64,000 nt of DNA. It comes from Candidatus Desulfofervidaceae bacterium (GTDB lineage: Bacteria; Desulfobacterota; Desulfofervidia; Desulfofervidales; Desulfofervidaceae). The stretch covers positions 1 through 64,000 of the forward strand of contig JALWFG010000016.1 of NCBI GenBank assembly GCA_027038965.1, written 5' to 3'. The translations under genes were made by a program, and so were the position numbers. This document shows positions 17,580 through 26,537 of this stretch, one piece after another. The notes under the pieces were generated by a model, which saw only the letters and a program-made list of their open reading frames with translations, did not search any database and was not told where the DNA came from. The first letter of the stretch is position 1. Every line of letters starts with the position of its first letter.

Positions 17580-20264
17580 CTAAATTCCCCCGTATTTTTC
17601 AGCTCTTAATCTGAATGCTTTTTCTCCACCTTCCATAATGTTTTTAACAAAATTCCTGATTGATACTTTATCAACAGAGCCTGTATCAACTATTTTACAT
17701 ACACCTTCCTCAGATTCCAGCACAATTATCTGTTCCGAATCTCCTATTACAGGAATATTTGCATTATGTGTCGCTATAACAAACTGTTTTCTTGATTTGT
17801 AATCTCGCAGTATTTTAACAACATCTTCATAAATGAATCTGTTATCAAGATCTTCTTCTGGCTGGTCAAGGACGAGGATTCTATCTTCTTGAGCGAATAA
17901 TAGAAGGAGTAAAGCTGTTGCTTTCTGCCCGTCTGAAAGTCTTTCTATGTCTTTAAAATCGTTATCAACTTTGAGTTTAATTATTATCTTATCTTCTGGA
18001 AATAGAGTTTCCAGTTCAAAAAGCTTTTTCTCATCACTAAACCAAGAAACAAATTTTTCAGCCATGGTATCAGTAAGACTGAACCTTTCAATTATTTTTT
18101 CCTTCCCCTCTTGGATATATTCAGAAAGGAGTAACCCATCAACCGCAAGCTTAGAGGAAACAACATTATTTATTGCATTTTTGTGAATTCCTGAACTTAT
18201 CAGCAGGCTTTTCAGTCTTTTTTCAAATTCAGTTCTATCTTCTTCAAATTTAACCTCAAGTTTAAGTCTTCCTTTCAGCTTTTCGTTAATCTCTTCGACT
18301 CTCTTTTGTCTAATAGCAAAAAGCTCATGTTTTTTCTCTTTGAGCTGGTTTTTTAATTTTTCCCTATCTTTTAATTTTGTATTAAACCTCTCTTCAGCCT
18401 TTTTAAGTTCCTCAATTTGAGGTTCAAGTACAGCTTTCCTTTTTGTCAGTTCTTCCAGCCTTTCTGGCTTTAATCTTTGGCTACCAAGTTCTCTTTTTAC
18501 TTTTTCAATTTCAGTCTCTACTTTTCGTTTATGTTGTTGCCATTTATTTATTTCATTGTCATAATCTTTTTTAAACTCCTCAAGTCTATTCAGTAGAGTA
18601 GCCAACATGCTGTCTTCATACTTTTTAAATTCTTCACATATTCTCTGCATTCTTTCTATGCTCTCGTGATGAGTCTTAGACCTTTCCAGTCTCTCTTTCA
18701 AACCGCTTAGCTCTTCATTTAAATAACTCTTCACTTCTTGCACTCTATCTATGGCTTCTTTTATTTTCTCAAAACTATCTTTGATCAGTTCGTCATCAGC
18801 AATAGTGTCTGTAAGCCGTTTTAGCTTATCTACCACTCCAAGGTCTTCAAAAATTTTTATCTCGTCCTCTATGCTCTTTAATTCCTGTTCACATTCATCT
18901 TTCTTAAAAATCTTTTTCTTAAGCCGAATTACTTCATCTCCATTGACCTTAAGCTTTTCAACCAGCTCATTAAATTCCTTATGTTTGTCTTTTATGCTCT
19001 CGCCTATTAGTTCATCAACAAGTTTGAGTCTAAAGTTATGATCTCTTGCTACATAGTAAAGTTCTTTTTGTCCGATTATGATCGGTAATTTGCCATCAAA
19101 TAGGGTTCCCACATCAATATTGAGCCTATTATTATTTTCATCGTAAATCTCTACTTCTTTACCTACTGTCCTGCGAATAATATAGTTCCTCTTTTGATCT
19201 CCATAGTGTCTCTGCACATATATCTCTACGATTCCACCGCTTCCTACAACATCATGAACAAAATTAGTCCTGTATTCAGGATCGCTGTAAACCTGAAGAC
19301 CTAAGCCGTACCTTATTGTTTCAATAATGGCAGATTTCCCAACACCACGCCCGCCTATTAGGGTGTTCATTTCGGGATTGAAGTAAATTGATAGATCCTT
19401 CAGAAAACCGGAGCCATTTATTTTTACACCGGTGATCCAGTCGTGGGTCATTTCGGGCGGTGAATAAATGGCAACCCTGACAGAAGGGTCGTGGAGGGCA
19501 AGCTTTATGGCATCTAAGGAAAAGTCGCTTAACTTAAGATAAGTAGCTCTTGCTTTTCCATCTCTTTTTTTATTTCCTATCTCTTCAAGGCATTTGGGGT
19601 CAGAGTTTTCAATTTGAGCAATTCGTTCAAGTTCCTCTTTTGTTAACACGCCAGTAGAAAGTAACTTATTCTTGGTAGAGTCGCTAAATTGTTCAATAGC
19701 ATCGGGCTTTATGTTTTTTATGTATTTTGCGGCCTGCTCTGGGTTAAAACTTTTAAAAATTCCTTTATCATCTTCTGGATGGGCGAAGATGACAAGACAG
19801 TTAAATTTACTCCTTATCTCCGAGATGAGTTGTTCAAGTTCATACTTACTTTCCAGTCTTCTATGAGTTCTACCTTTAACAAGATTATTTTGAGGATTTT
19901 TATCTAAGCTATGGATAAACCTATTTATTCCTTCTAGATTTTCTCTTTCATCAAAAATCAAAAGTAGGTGCAGTCCATATTTGCCTCCTGTAAATTCCAC
20001 ATCAAGTTCAACACCTGGTAAAATAATGATACTATATTTGTTAGCTTTTTCCTTTATTCGTTCAAACCAATCCTCTCTTATAAGATTGTAATCTGTAATT
20101 GTGGCGATTTTTATATTTGCATCTCTCAACTTTTTTACATACTCCTCAGTAAGCTTTTTAATATCTGAGTCTGAATCCAAATTTAAGCCAGATGGAAGCA
20201 AAAAACTTGACGATGCTGGGCTATGTAAATGAAAATCCACTCTTACCCACTCAGCTCCCCTCAT
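17580..20264 (-). CDS. TrlF-like PHP phosphoesterase fused to SMC-type ATPase
   Basis: About 894 residues from the ATG at 20264, which follows GGAGG and overlaps the PglZ stop as ATGA. The N-terminal PHP domain shows VDFHLHSPASS, ITDYNLI, GVELDVEFTG, HLLLIF and IFAHPEDD, the metal-binding histidines and acids of PHP hydrolases. From about residue 305 an ATPase begins (Walker A GGRGVGKSAIIETIRYG), then about 350 residues of coiled coil rich in K and E, then FERLSDGQKA-like signature (ERLSDGQKATALLLLLF) and Walker B ILVLDQPEEDLDNRF with IATHNANIPV. TrlF-type proteins are known from defence islands and plasmids; a phosphoesterase or nuclease acting on DNA or tRNA is possible. Confidence 0.86.
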   Translation of the reverse strand: MRGAEWVRVDFHLHSPASSSFLLPSGLNLDSDSDIKKLTEEYVKKLRDANIKIATITDYNLIREDWFERIKEKANKYSIIILPGVELDVEFTGGKYGLHLLLIFDERENLEGINRFIHSLDKNPQNNLVKGRTHRRLESKYELEQLISEIRSKFNCLVIFAHPEDDKGIFKSFNPEQAAKYIKNIKPDAIEQFSDSTKNKLLSTGVLTKEELERIAQIENSDPKCLEEIGNKKRDGKARATYLKLSDFSLDAIKLALHDPSVRVAIYSPPEMTHDWITGVKINGSGFLKDLSIYFNPEMNTLIGGRGVGKSAIIETIRYGLGLQVYSDPEYRTNFVHDVVGSGGIVEIYVQRHYGDQKRNYIIRRTVGKEVEIYDENNNRLNIDVGTLFDGKLPIIIGQKELYYVARDHNFRLKLVDELIGESIKDKHKEFNELVEKLKVNGDEVIRLKKKIFKKDECEQELKSIEDEIKIFEDLGVVDKLKRLTDTIADDELIKDSFEKIKEAIDRVQEVKSYLNEELSGLKERLERSKTHHESIERMQRICEEFKKYEDSMLATLLNRLEEFKKDYDNEINKWQQHKRKVETEIEKVKRELGSQRLKPERLEELTKRKAVLEPQIEELKKAEERFNTKLKDREKLKNQLKEKKHELFAIRQKRVEEINEKLKGRLKLEVKFEEDRTEFEKRLKSLLISSGIHKNAINNVVSSKLAVDGLLLSEYIQEGKEKIIERFSLTDTMAEKFVSWFSDEKKLFELETLFPEDKIIIKLKVDNDFKDIERLSDGQKATALLLLLFAQEDRILVLDQPEEDLDNRFIYEDVVKILRDYKSRKQFVIATHNANIPVIGDSEQIIVLESEEGVCKIVDTGSVDKVSIRNFVKNIMEGGEKAFRLRAEKYGGI

Positions 20265-21157
20265 TTCTCTACCTCCAGCACAGGTACAAAACATTCCATC
20301 AGGCTCAAACCGCCATGAATATAGATGCTGTATCTTCCCGAAACAGGCCATAAATAGCGGGACTTTGCTATGTAATAGCCATTAAATTCTTTGACGTATC
20401 CTTCATTTATCAAGTCTTCAACGTTAATGCTATCTATTTTCACATATCTTTTGCTACCAAAAAACTGCTGGAATTTTCTCTTTGCTTTATCTGATACGGA
20501 AAAAACAAAGCCTGCTTCCGTCCTTATATATCCGTGATCAGATGTGATGACTATCCTATCAGCCCTAATCTTTGCTAAAATTTCAAGGACTATTTTCTCC
20601 ACAACTTTATACATCTCTTCAAGCGATGAAATTACAGCATGACCCGTTTTTATCTTATCCAGCATCACATCCGGGAAGCATGACCAGATATATTTCTCAT
20701 CACCGGCAAGTCTTATGCTCTTTGGGTTATTTATCTGAGAAAACACACTCAGTGGCTTTTTAATCTTCTCTCTGAAAAATTCAGTATCAGAAGGTATGGC
20801 AGAAAAGTTAAGTTCATAATTTACATTGTATCCCTCGTCCTTTAGAAGGTTATACAGCAATGTGCTTTCCCTTAGGCTCATTCCGTCCATTATTACTATC
20901 GTTGCATCCGGGTATAACTGAAAAACATCCTTCTCCTTTAAACATGCTTTTGCAAGCAGGTCATAAAATTCCCAGTATGATTTCAAAATAAACTCTTCAA
21001 AATCTCTTGCTTCTTCTTCACCCTTGTAGTAATAGTCGCCAATTTTCTTTTCCTTTTCAGCAATACTCAACCATAACTTCAAAAGCTTGTCACTTGCAAT
21101 AGCAACTGGATTGGTGCTTTCAATAAGCTCCATCACAAAATTGGTTTCAACTTTCAT
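20261..21157 (-). CDS. pglZ: Short PglZ-domain protein
   Basis: A 298-residue protein consisting almost only of the PglZ (alkaline-phosphatase-like) domain. Metal and core motifs seen: ATIVIMDGMSLRES (about residue 89), SAIPSDTEFF, VITSDHGYIRTE and IHGGLSLMECFVPVL, the hallmark HGGxSxxExxVP end. Typical BREX PglZ proteins are around 800-900 residues, so this is a short form, as found in some DUF499-associated loci. It overlaps the upstream ATPase gene by 11 bases and the downstream gene by 4. In BREX, PglZ is essential and interacts with the methylase and the large ATPase. The domain is certain; the reaction is not known. Confidence 0.88.
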   Translation of the reverse strand: MKVETNFVMELIESTNPVAIASDKLLKLWLSIAEKEKKIGDYYYKGEEEARDFEEFILKSYWEFYDLLAKACLKEKDVFQLYPDATIVIMDGMSLRESTLLYNLLKDEGYNVNYELNFSAIPSDTEFFREKIKKPLSVFSQINNPKSIRLAGDEKYIWSCFPDVMLDKIKTGHAVISSLEEMYKVVEKIVLEILAKIRADRIVITSDHGYIRTEAGFVFSVSDKAKRKFQQFFGSKRYVKIDSINVEDLINEGYVKEFNGYYIAKSRYLWPVSGRYSIYIHGGLSLMECFVPVLEVEK

Positions 21158-23570
21158 CTTTTTCCCTCCAGAGTATCACTTCTGCCTCAATTTCACACTC
21201 TTCCTTATGAGGAAGTTGCTTGACAAATTTCATGATTTCCTGTTTGGTGAGCTTTTGTTTAAAGCTGTATTTTACACAAATTTCCTCAAATTCATCTTTC
21301 TCGCTTGTTCTGGCTTCAATCTGGCTGAGGATGACTCTGGGGGAATTTCCAGCAAGAGATAGCTCCTTTTTCTCTTTTCTTTCTACAGTAACTTTCGGCT
21401 TCCCTTCAATTTCGGGTATCTCTCCTTCTACCTCCACTCCTTCAGCTTCTACAGAAATTTTGGGTTTCTCAAGTTCGGGCGTATATTTTGGATGAACAAT
21501 ACCAAAAGAAAGCTCTATGCTTCTCGGAGATTCATCAATATACCATTTCCCCCTTTCACCTTGAATAATTACCCTTTTATCCCTGTGCAGGTCTCTTATA
21601 GCTGTGTAAATGACTTCATCATCCAGAATAAAAGGATATTTTCTATATTTTTTGAAATCATTTATCAATTCTTCCATCCTTATACCGCTTGGTTTATCCT
21701 CTATTAACTTAACAATGAAATCACCGATCACTCCAAGATCACTCTTAGCTTTCTCCCTTATAGCATTTATATCTGCACTTGCATTTATCAACCTGTAAGT
21801 TAAATCTCCTTTACGTTCTACCCATTTCACAATATAGCCATAGTAGGCTTTTATTTTATCTGCAAGAGCTTTTTTTTCTTCCTGAATGATCTTGCTTAAT
21901 CTTCCTTCCTCTTTTACTTGGTTCATTAAATTCTCAGCAGCCTTCAACCTCTTGCCTTTCTCCATACTCTCAAATGAAAATATTGTGTTCACCTCTGGTA
22001 GCACGAGAATGTAAGTATTCTGCCATGTTTTTCCCTTGTAAAATTCGTTTAACTTGCCTTTTAACTTATCATTCACTCCCCATGATTCTGGCAATACAAC
22101 AATCTTGACCTTACTATGGTCTGGTATCTCATCAAAACCAAATATAAAGACTCTATTCTCGAAAATATCCTTTTTTACTATTTCAGCGATTTTCTTTTTA
22201 ACTTCCTCCTCGGAGAGTTTGCTCTTTTCTTTTTCAAGCAATGCATAAATATTGAGCTCATGCTTGAATAAGTAAATACCATTTTCCCTGTGGAGGTAGT
22301 GAGGTTTGCCGTAAATATTTTCAATATCCATGAGAATGGAGTTCAAAGTATGTCCTTCTGTCGGGCTAAATATTGACAACAGGATGTCTGATTCCGTTGC
22401 GCCATGAGTTTTCTCATTCAATGAGAAAATCAATATCGTTTTAAGTATCTCTTTAGCAAATCCGATATCTTTCACTCTCTCCAGGTCGAACTCATATTTC
22501 TCAATCAGCTTCAAATCTATGCCTCTAAAAGCATTCTCATCAACATCACTGACTAAAACGAGGTCCTTTCTTTCATATGTATCTTTTACAGCATCAGCAA
22601 GCACATTCAACATGCCCCTTATATCTTGCCTTTCAGATGCAGCTTCATATATCTGGAACAGGGTATCTAAGAGTAGAGGATGGAATGGGTATGTTCTGAT
22701 CATTCTCCGCTTATAATTCTGTTTATCGTCAATTTTTATGGGTTCGGAATATGCGTTAATGTATTTTTCCACCACAGTCCCAACTTTACTGTCATTCACA
22801 CTTTCCACATCCTCAAAAAGCCGGTGCAGTATCACCTTCTCTCTGTCCTCAACCGGGCTTACATCTATCCTGACTGGCTTTGTTCTGTTAAAAACTTTCT
22901 TCAGCCCCTCTTTTTCCTCCAAAAACGTTATGAAGACAAATAGCTTTTTTGTAGGGTCTGTAGCAACCTCTAATAGGTGTTCTAAAAACGTCTCATTCTG
23001 TTCGATAAGATGTGCTTGTTTTTCTGGATCAAAAGCACCATACCAGTTTTCTATCTCATCTATAAATATTGCAACAGTATCATCGCCAATCATTTCTTCA
23101 ATTTGATCGGTTGTCGGGAATCTCTTGATTTCACCAAGTATGTCCTCTCTCCCCAAAAGCTTGAAAATAGGGTCCCATAAATGGTCAACATCGTACCTTC
23201 TTGTAGATACTATAACTGACCGCGATTTTTCGGGTATTTCAAAATCTATTTTCCACTGTTTCCCCCAATCTTTTGCTAATGAAGGGTTGTTAAACAGGTG
23301 GTAAAGAGTTATCAGAGTATGAGATTTTCCTGAACCATAAGGACCTACAAGTAAGAATCCCCCCTGGTTAGATTTTTTAGAGAGTTTTTCTTCTATCCTT
23401 TCAAGAGTTCTTTTTATTGCTGAAGAAGGGTAAGTAATTTTCAGAAATTCTTGAGGATTGTTTTCAAGCCGTTTTTCTTTTACATCCACCTTATGTGTTT
23501 GTATTACGCCTTGAAATGTCCCTTCAAGCACATCTTTTCTGGGTTTCAAAATATCACTTATCTTATACAT
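21147..23570 (-). CDS. DUF499 / BrxC-like AAA+ ATPase
   Basis: An 807-residue P-loop ATPase, first gene of the defence operon, with ribosome site GGAGG 9 bases before ATG. The N-terminus (SDILKPRKDVLEGTFQGVI, then PQEFLKITYPSSAIKRTL) follows the DUF499 pattern. Walker A is LVGPYGSGKSHTLITLYHLF (about residue 80) and Walker B is VAIFIDEIENWYG (about residue 165). The C-terminal 150 residues contain a winged-helix-like part and a proline/glutamate-rich linker. DUF499 ATPases are the large ATPase component in BREX-like and DUF499/DUF1156 systems and may scan DNA or assemble the complex. A 21-base perfect palindrome lies 47 bases upstream of the start. Confidence 0.86.
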   Translation of the reverse strand: MYKISDILKPRKDVLEGTFQGVIQTHKVDVKEKRLENNPQEFLKITYPSSAIKRTLERIEEKLSKKSNQGGFLLVGPYGSGKSHTLITLYHLFNNPSLAKDWGKQWKIDFEIPEKSRSVIVSTRRYDVDHLWDPIFKLLGREDILGEIKRFPTTDQIEEMIGDDTVAIFIDEIENWYGAFDPEKQAHLIEQNETFLEHLLEVATDPTKKLFVFITFLEEKEGLKKVFNRTKPVRIDVSPVEDREKVILHRLFEDVESVNDSKVGTVVEKYINAYSEPIKIDDKQNYKRRMIRTYPFHPLLLDTLFQIYEAASERQDIRGMLNVLADAVKDTYERKDLVLVSDVDENAFRGIDLKLIEKYEFDLERVKDIGFAKEILKTILIFSLNEKTHGATESDILLSIFSPTEGHTLNSILMDIENIYGKPHYLHRENGIYLFKHELNIYALLEKEKSKLSEEEVKKKIAEIVKKDIFENRVFIFGFDEIPDHSKVKIVVLPESWGVNDKLKGKLNEFYKGKTWQNTYILVLPEVNTIFSFESMEKGKRLKAAENLMNQVKEEGRLSKIIQEEKKALADKIKAYYGYIVKWVERKGDLTYRLINASADINAIREKAKSDLGVIGDFIVKLIEDKPSGIRMEELINDFKKYRKYPFILDDEVIYTAIRDLHRDKRVIIQGERGKWYIDESPRSIELSFGIVHPKYTPELEKPKISVEAEGVEVEGEIPEIEGKPKVTVERKEKKELSLAGNSPRVILSQIEARTSEKDEFEEICVKYSFKQKLTKQEIMKFVKQLPHKEECEIEAEVILWREKDES

Positions 23571-23616
23571 TTTAGCACACCTCCATTTCTATGAGACCCA
23601 TGTTTCCTGACTCATT

Positions 23617-23637
23617 CATATCCGCATTGCGGATATG
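23617..23637. promoter_or_regulatory. Perfect 21-base palindrome upstream of the defence operon
   Basis: Ten-base arms (CATATCCGCA and TGCGGATATG) around one central T. It lies between the first operon gene (start 23570) and the upstream gap. Its arm length and place fit an operator for a dimeric regulator better than a terminator, as no T-run follows on either strand. The AlbA_2 protein in the operon could be the regulator; that is a guess. Confidence 0.5.
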
Positions 23638-23962
23638 CCCAATATTTTATTTCTCTGGGCGTCCTCTTCATGCACACAGTAGGAAGCCACCAATATTTAA
23701 ACCCTCTATCCCTCTTGCCGCCTCATCCACCATCAACCTAAAGTCAAACCAGCCCCTTCTTCTCCCTGTAGGCTCATTTGCTTCCTACTCTTGCCATTTT
23801 AAGATAACCCTCTGAGGTTGTCAAAATATTAATGCCCACCACAGCAGAGCAAAACAAAAAGCTCAAAAAAAGACGGGGAAAGAACTTTACAGACGGCATT
23901 TAACACGCTCAGGCAAGGGGGCAATTTATGCCTTTTGAATTGCTTTTATACCTTTGTTTACA
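23638..23962. other. Gap between divergent defence operon and RelBE-like module
   Basis: About 325 bases without a convincing gene. It holds a 10-base inverted repeat, AGTAGGAAGC at 23678-23687 and GCTTCCTACT at 23780-23789, separated by 92 bases. I see no clear -35/-10 pair for the defence operon. Confidence 0.4.
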
Positions 23963-23991
23963 TTGACCTTTTCAAAAAATAATACTATGAT
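23963..23991 (+). promoter_or_regulatory. Sigma-70-type promoter of the RelBE-like module
   Basis: TTGACC at 23963-23968, a 17-base spacer, TATGAT at 23986-23991. The start codon of the antitoxin is at 24025. This is one of the best promoter matches in the window. Confidence 0.62.
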
Positions 23992-24024
23992 TAGTGCCAT
24001 AAAGTGTCCATTAAGGAGGTCAAA

Positions 24025-24273
24025 ATGCTGGTCACTGCGAGCGAGCTTAAAACAAAAGGTATATCGTTTATAGAGAAGATGATAAAGAGGCACAAAGAGG
24101 TGTTTATCACTGTAAGAGGGAAAAAGAAATTTGCCGTGCTCCCTATTGACGAGTATGAAAGACTCAAAGAAGCAGAGCTTGACAGGCTGATCTATGAAGC
24201 TGAGAGGGATTATGAAGAAGGTAGGTATGTTAAGGAAACGGCTGAAGAGCATTTTAAAAGGCTTGGAATTTGA
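24025..24273 (+). CDS. Phd/RelB-type antitoxin
   Basis: An 82-residue protein starting MLVTASELKTKGISFIEKMI. The ATG at 24025 has AAGGAGG 5 bases before it; the frame is open upstream to 24004, but that start lacks a ribosome site. The N-terminus has the Phd/YefM fold pattern, with VFITVRGKKKFAVLPIDEYERLKE in the usual place, and the acidic C-terminus would wrap the toxin. Its stop overlaps the start of the toxin gene. It represses its own promoter in known systems. Confidence 0.82.
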   Translation: MLVTASELKTKGISFIEKMIKRHKEVFITVRGKKKFAVLPIDEYERLKEAELDRLIYEAERDYEEGRYVKETAEEHFKRLGI

Positions 24274-24545
24274 TGTACAAGCTGGTATTTACCCATACAT
24301 ATTTAAAAAGAGAAAAAGAGTTTTTAAAAAGGCACAGGGACCTTATTGAGAGATATAAAAAGACTTTAAAGCTTCTGGAAATAAACCCCAACCACCCCTC
24401 ATTACGACTTCATGGGCTTAAGGGACAGTTAAAAGGTAAATATTCTGTTTCTATTACAATCACTTACAGAATTATAGTAACCTTTGCAATTAAGGATAAT
24501 GAAATTATCCTAATAGACGTTGGCCATCACAAAGAATCCTATTAG
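24273..24545 (+). CDS. RelE/YafQ-type toxin
   Basis: A 90-residue basic protein (MYKLVFTHTYLKREKEFLKR) starting at the ATG whose first base is the last base of the antitoxin stop. The middle reads HPSLRLHGLKGQLKGKYSVSITITYRIIV and the end is ILIDVGHHKESY, with the C-terminal His/Tyr pattern of YafQ/RelE mRNA-cleaving toxins. It would cut mRNA at the ribosome when free of antitoxin. It may stabilise the mobile element. Confidence 0.83.
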   Translation: MYKLVFTHTYLKREKEFLKRHRDLIERYKKTLKLLEINPNHPSLRLHGLKGQLKGKYSVSITITYRIIVTFAIKDNEIILIDVGHHKESY

Positions 24546-24607
24546 TTACATGACAAAATCAATGCTTTAATGGTTTTCTTTTGAGCTGTTTTTAGGTTTA
24601 AAAGCAG

Positions 24608-24637
24608 GCCCCGTCAAAGATTTTTCTTTTACGGGGC
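24608..24637. terminator. Hairpin behind the RelBE-like module
   Basis: GCCCCGT and ACGGGGC enclose a second stem AAAGA/TCTTT with a four-base loop; one mismatch separates the stems. A T-run does not follow the stem, so it is a weak candidate for an intrinsic terminator. The 14-base stretch AGGCCCCGTCAAAG occurs again in inverted orientation near 27.24 kb. Confidence 0.35.
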
Positions 24638-24718
24638 AAGCCTCTCATCCTTGTTTTTCACTTCCTGTTTTTAAAACAAGGGATAAAGGGGCTTTTCATT
24701 CAAAACCACCTGTCCTCA

Positions 24719-24736
24719 ATGCACTTAAAATGATGA
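24719..24736 (+). promoter_or_regulatory. Element-wide TTGCAC motif, copy 3 (weak)
   Basis: Reads ATGCACTTAAAATGATGA, just upstream of the gene starting at 24760. The first position deviates (A for T), and the TATAAA part is less clear than in the other copies. Confidence 0.35.
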
Positions 24737-24759
24737 ATAAAAAAGACAGGAGGCAAAAG

Positions 24760-25137
24760 ATGAACTGCCGATATTTCGTTAAATGTAACGCCCCTTTTTG
24801 CCCTCTGGACAGGGAAAGCTTAGACGGCGTTTGGTATCCAGGCGAGGAAATCTGCCGCAGAAGAGACTTTGCCAACCTTGACTGGATTAGGAGACAAAAG
24901 AAGATTGCTAAAAGGGCACAACAGGGATATTTCACGATACAAATGCTTAAGAGGGACTGCGTGATAAGAAAAGGCATAAAAGGCCTTGACCCTGACAGGG
25001 GCAGAGAAGAGCAGCTTAAGAAATGGCTTAAGGAGCATCCACCCCAGAAGAAGCTAACAGCCCAGCAGAAAGAGCAGATTGCCCGGAGGCTCAAACAGGG
25101 CAGGTTGGCCCTTAGCCCCACCTCTCAAACGCCCTGA
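24760..25137 (+). CDS. Small cysteine-containing protein of the mobile element
   Basis: A 125-residue protein from the ATG at 24760 (AGGAGG 6 bases before it). The start reads NCRYFVKCNAPFCPLDRES, then WYPGEEICRRRDFANLDW. The four cysteines (C-x5-C-x3-C, then one about 25 residues on) could bind a metal. The rest is strongly basic and helical (KKLTAQQKEQIARRLKQG), which suggests nucleic-acid contact. The family is not recognised. The reverse-strand frame over the same DNA is a shadow. It belongs to the element backbone and shares the TTGCAC-type upstream motif. Confidence 0.62.
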   Translation: MNCRYFVKCNAPFCPLDRESLDGVWYPGEEICRRRDFANLDWIRRQKKIAKRAQQGYFTIQMLKRDCVIRKGIKGLDPDRGREEQLKKWLKEHPPQKKLTAQQKEQIARRLKQGRLALSPTSQTP

Positions 25138-25553
25138 ATTGAGTCCCGTAAACGGGACGGCCTCTCCCAATCGTTTTTTGACCCTCAGAAGAAAACAGAT
25201 AGTTTTATATGCCCCTGGTTACCATAGGCCCATTTCGGGTATTGTTTTGGGCCGTTTTCAATTCAATTTCAAGGGCACAAAATGAGCCCTTGATTAACTT
25301 CTCTCCAAAATGGGAAAAAGTTGACTTGGCCCTTTGAAGATTCAGTTTTCATTTTGAAGACTTGATAGAAATTTTGGGGTGGGTAAATTTATCACCCCAA
25401 AACAGTGGAACTGGTAGGAAGAAAGTTCACCAACAACCAGAATCAAGGTGGCAAATTGACATATTATATTTTAGGCCAACTTTAAAAGGAGGTTTTCAAC
25501 GACCTAGTAAGAATCAACCCCCCTCACTTTTTTGTCAGGCAAAATGTCAGCTA
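25138..25553. other. Gap with a short palindrome and a possible decayed cassette end
   Basis: About 415 bases without a convincing gene. It holds a TCCCGT palindrome (25143-25158). Near 25.53 kb there is GTCAGGC, which resembles a cassette core on the minus strand after the PIN-domain gene, but no matching palindromic site follows, so the end of that cassette is unclear. Confidence 0.35.
25143..25158. repeat. TCCCGT/ACGGGA palindrome, copy 1
   Basis: GTCCCGT-AA-ACGGGAC. The same 7-base arms with different loops occur at 28511, 29062, 29149 and 29471, all inside the right part of the mobile element. Confidence 0.5.
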
Positions 25554-26447
25554 TCAAGAAAAATTAGTTTTTTTGTAAAATTCTTCAGTTCTGATGATCT
25601 TAGCGTTTTTTGTATCAATGAGGTCGTGCAATATATGGTAAACCCTAGAATCATTTGTCACAAAATAGTCCGAAATCCCAACGTAGAAAACATGCTGCAT
25701 ATCTGGCAAGTCCCCTCTATCGGGTTTTCCAAGCTTTTTGAATTGCGAATCGATAAGAAACTGTAAAGCAGCATAGAACTCGATACCTACTGATAAACAG
25801 GTCAAATTCTTATAATCAAGATTCATTATTTCTTCAGAAGTAAACCGGCTGGATAAGCCGTATGTTACTACCATCTTGTAAAGGATTTGATTGAAATACT
25901 TTCTCTGTAACAATAAAGGATAGAATTCTTGCCATTCGGTAGGTAGCATTTTGCTCCCTTTAAATTTCGAAAACCACTCCCTTCTATGCTGACGTTCCCA
26001 TAATAAAATTTTTTCCTTTTGCTTGGTGATAGCAGCCCTCAGAAAAACTCGTGTTTGATTGGGCGTCCTTCCGTTCTTTGCTTCTCTTAAAGCATCAAGA
26101 TACGATTGATCAGAATCGAAATAATCTGAAATTGATAACGTATTTCCTTTTAACAAGGCATTAACTTCCAGGAAAGTTAAATCTTTAATGTTCAGAAGTA
26201 TTTTTCTATTTGAGACATCCCAGACAAATTTGGCCAAATCGCTGCTGCGAGCGAAAGAAGAATTGCATTCTATTTCATCCACCAAAGGCCACGAAAGCAA
26301 AATTTCATAATTTCTGAATGATCTTTTTGACCTCCCTTTAAATTTATCACAAAAGAAATTTAAAGCATTTGTATCGAAATAGACTTTTGGTTTTGTATCC
26401 GTTTTAGTATTGTGCAAAAATGACTTTTTTACTTTACGAATTTGCAC
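25554..26447 (-). CDS. PIN-domain-like protein in the right cassette array
   Basis: A 297-residue protein read from a GTG at 26447, 15 bases after the attC core. It has PKVYFDTNALNFF (about residues 20-32), the first Asp of PIN nucleases, a conserved acidic region in the middle, and DLPDMQHVFYVGISDYFVTNDSRVYHIL near the end, giving the D...TND pattern of PIN domains. It is likely a metal-dependent RNase-like protein. It is longer than single-domain VapC toxins and has no visible antitoxin partner. It is the second cassette behind attI-like site A. No clean attC follows it. Confidence 0.68.
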   Translation of the reverse strand: MQIRKVKKSFLHNTKTDTKPKVYFDTNALNFFCDKFKGRSKRSFRNYEILLSWPLVDEIECNSSFARSSDLAKFVWDVSNRKILLNIKDLTFLEVNALLKGNTLSISDYFDSDQSYLDALREAKNGRTPNQTRVFLRAAITKQKEKILLWERQHRREWFSKFKGSKMLPTEWQEFYPLLLQRKYFNQILYKMVVTYGLSSRFTSEEIMNLDYKNLTCLSVGIEFYAALQFLIDSQFKKLGKPDRGDLPDMQHVFYVGISDYFVTNDSRVYHILHDLIDTKNAKIIRTEEFYKKTNFS

Positions 26448-26461
26448 AACTTTATTCCATT

Positions 26462-26528
26462 ACCTGACGCCCGGGTTCAGGCGCGGTGGCGCGTTAGCGC
26501 CGACATCGCTTGGGACCCGTTGTTAGGC
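26462..26528 (-). repeat. attC recombination site of the right array
   Basis: A 67-base site bounded on the minus strand by GCCTAAC and GTCAGGT. Arms AACAACGGGTCCCAAGCG and GCGCCTGAACCCGGGCGT pair, with the inner stem TCGGCGC/GCGCCA. The closing core has C for T (GTCAGG instead of GTTAGG), which could impair recombination. Confidence 0.82.
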
Positions 26529-26537
26529 AAAACTTCT

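Noticed and set aside
23591-23815. 74-residue plus-strand frame in the defence/RelBE gap
   Set aside because: It covers the 21-base palindrome, has no ribosome site and no recognisable sequence.
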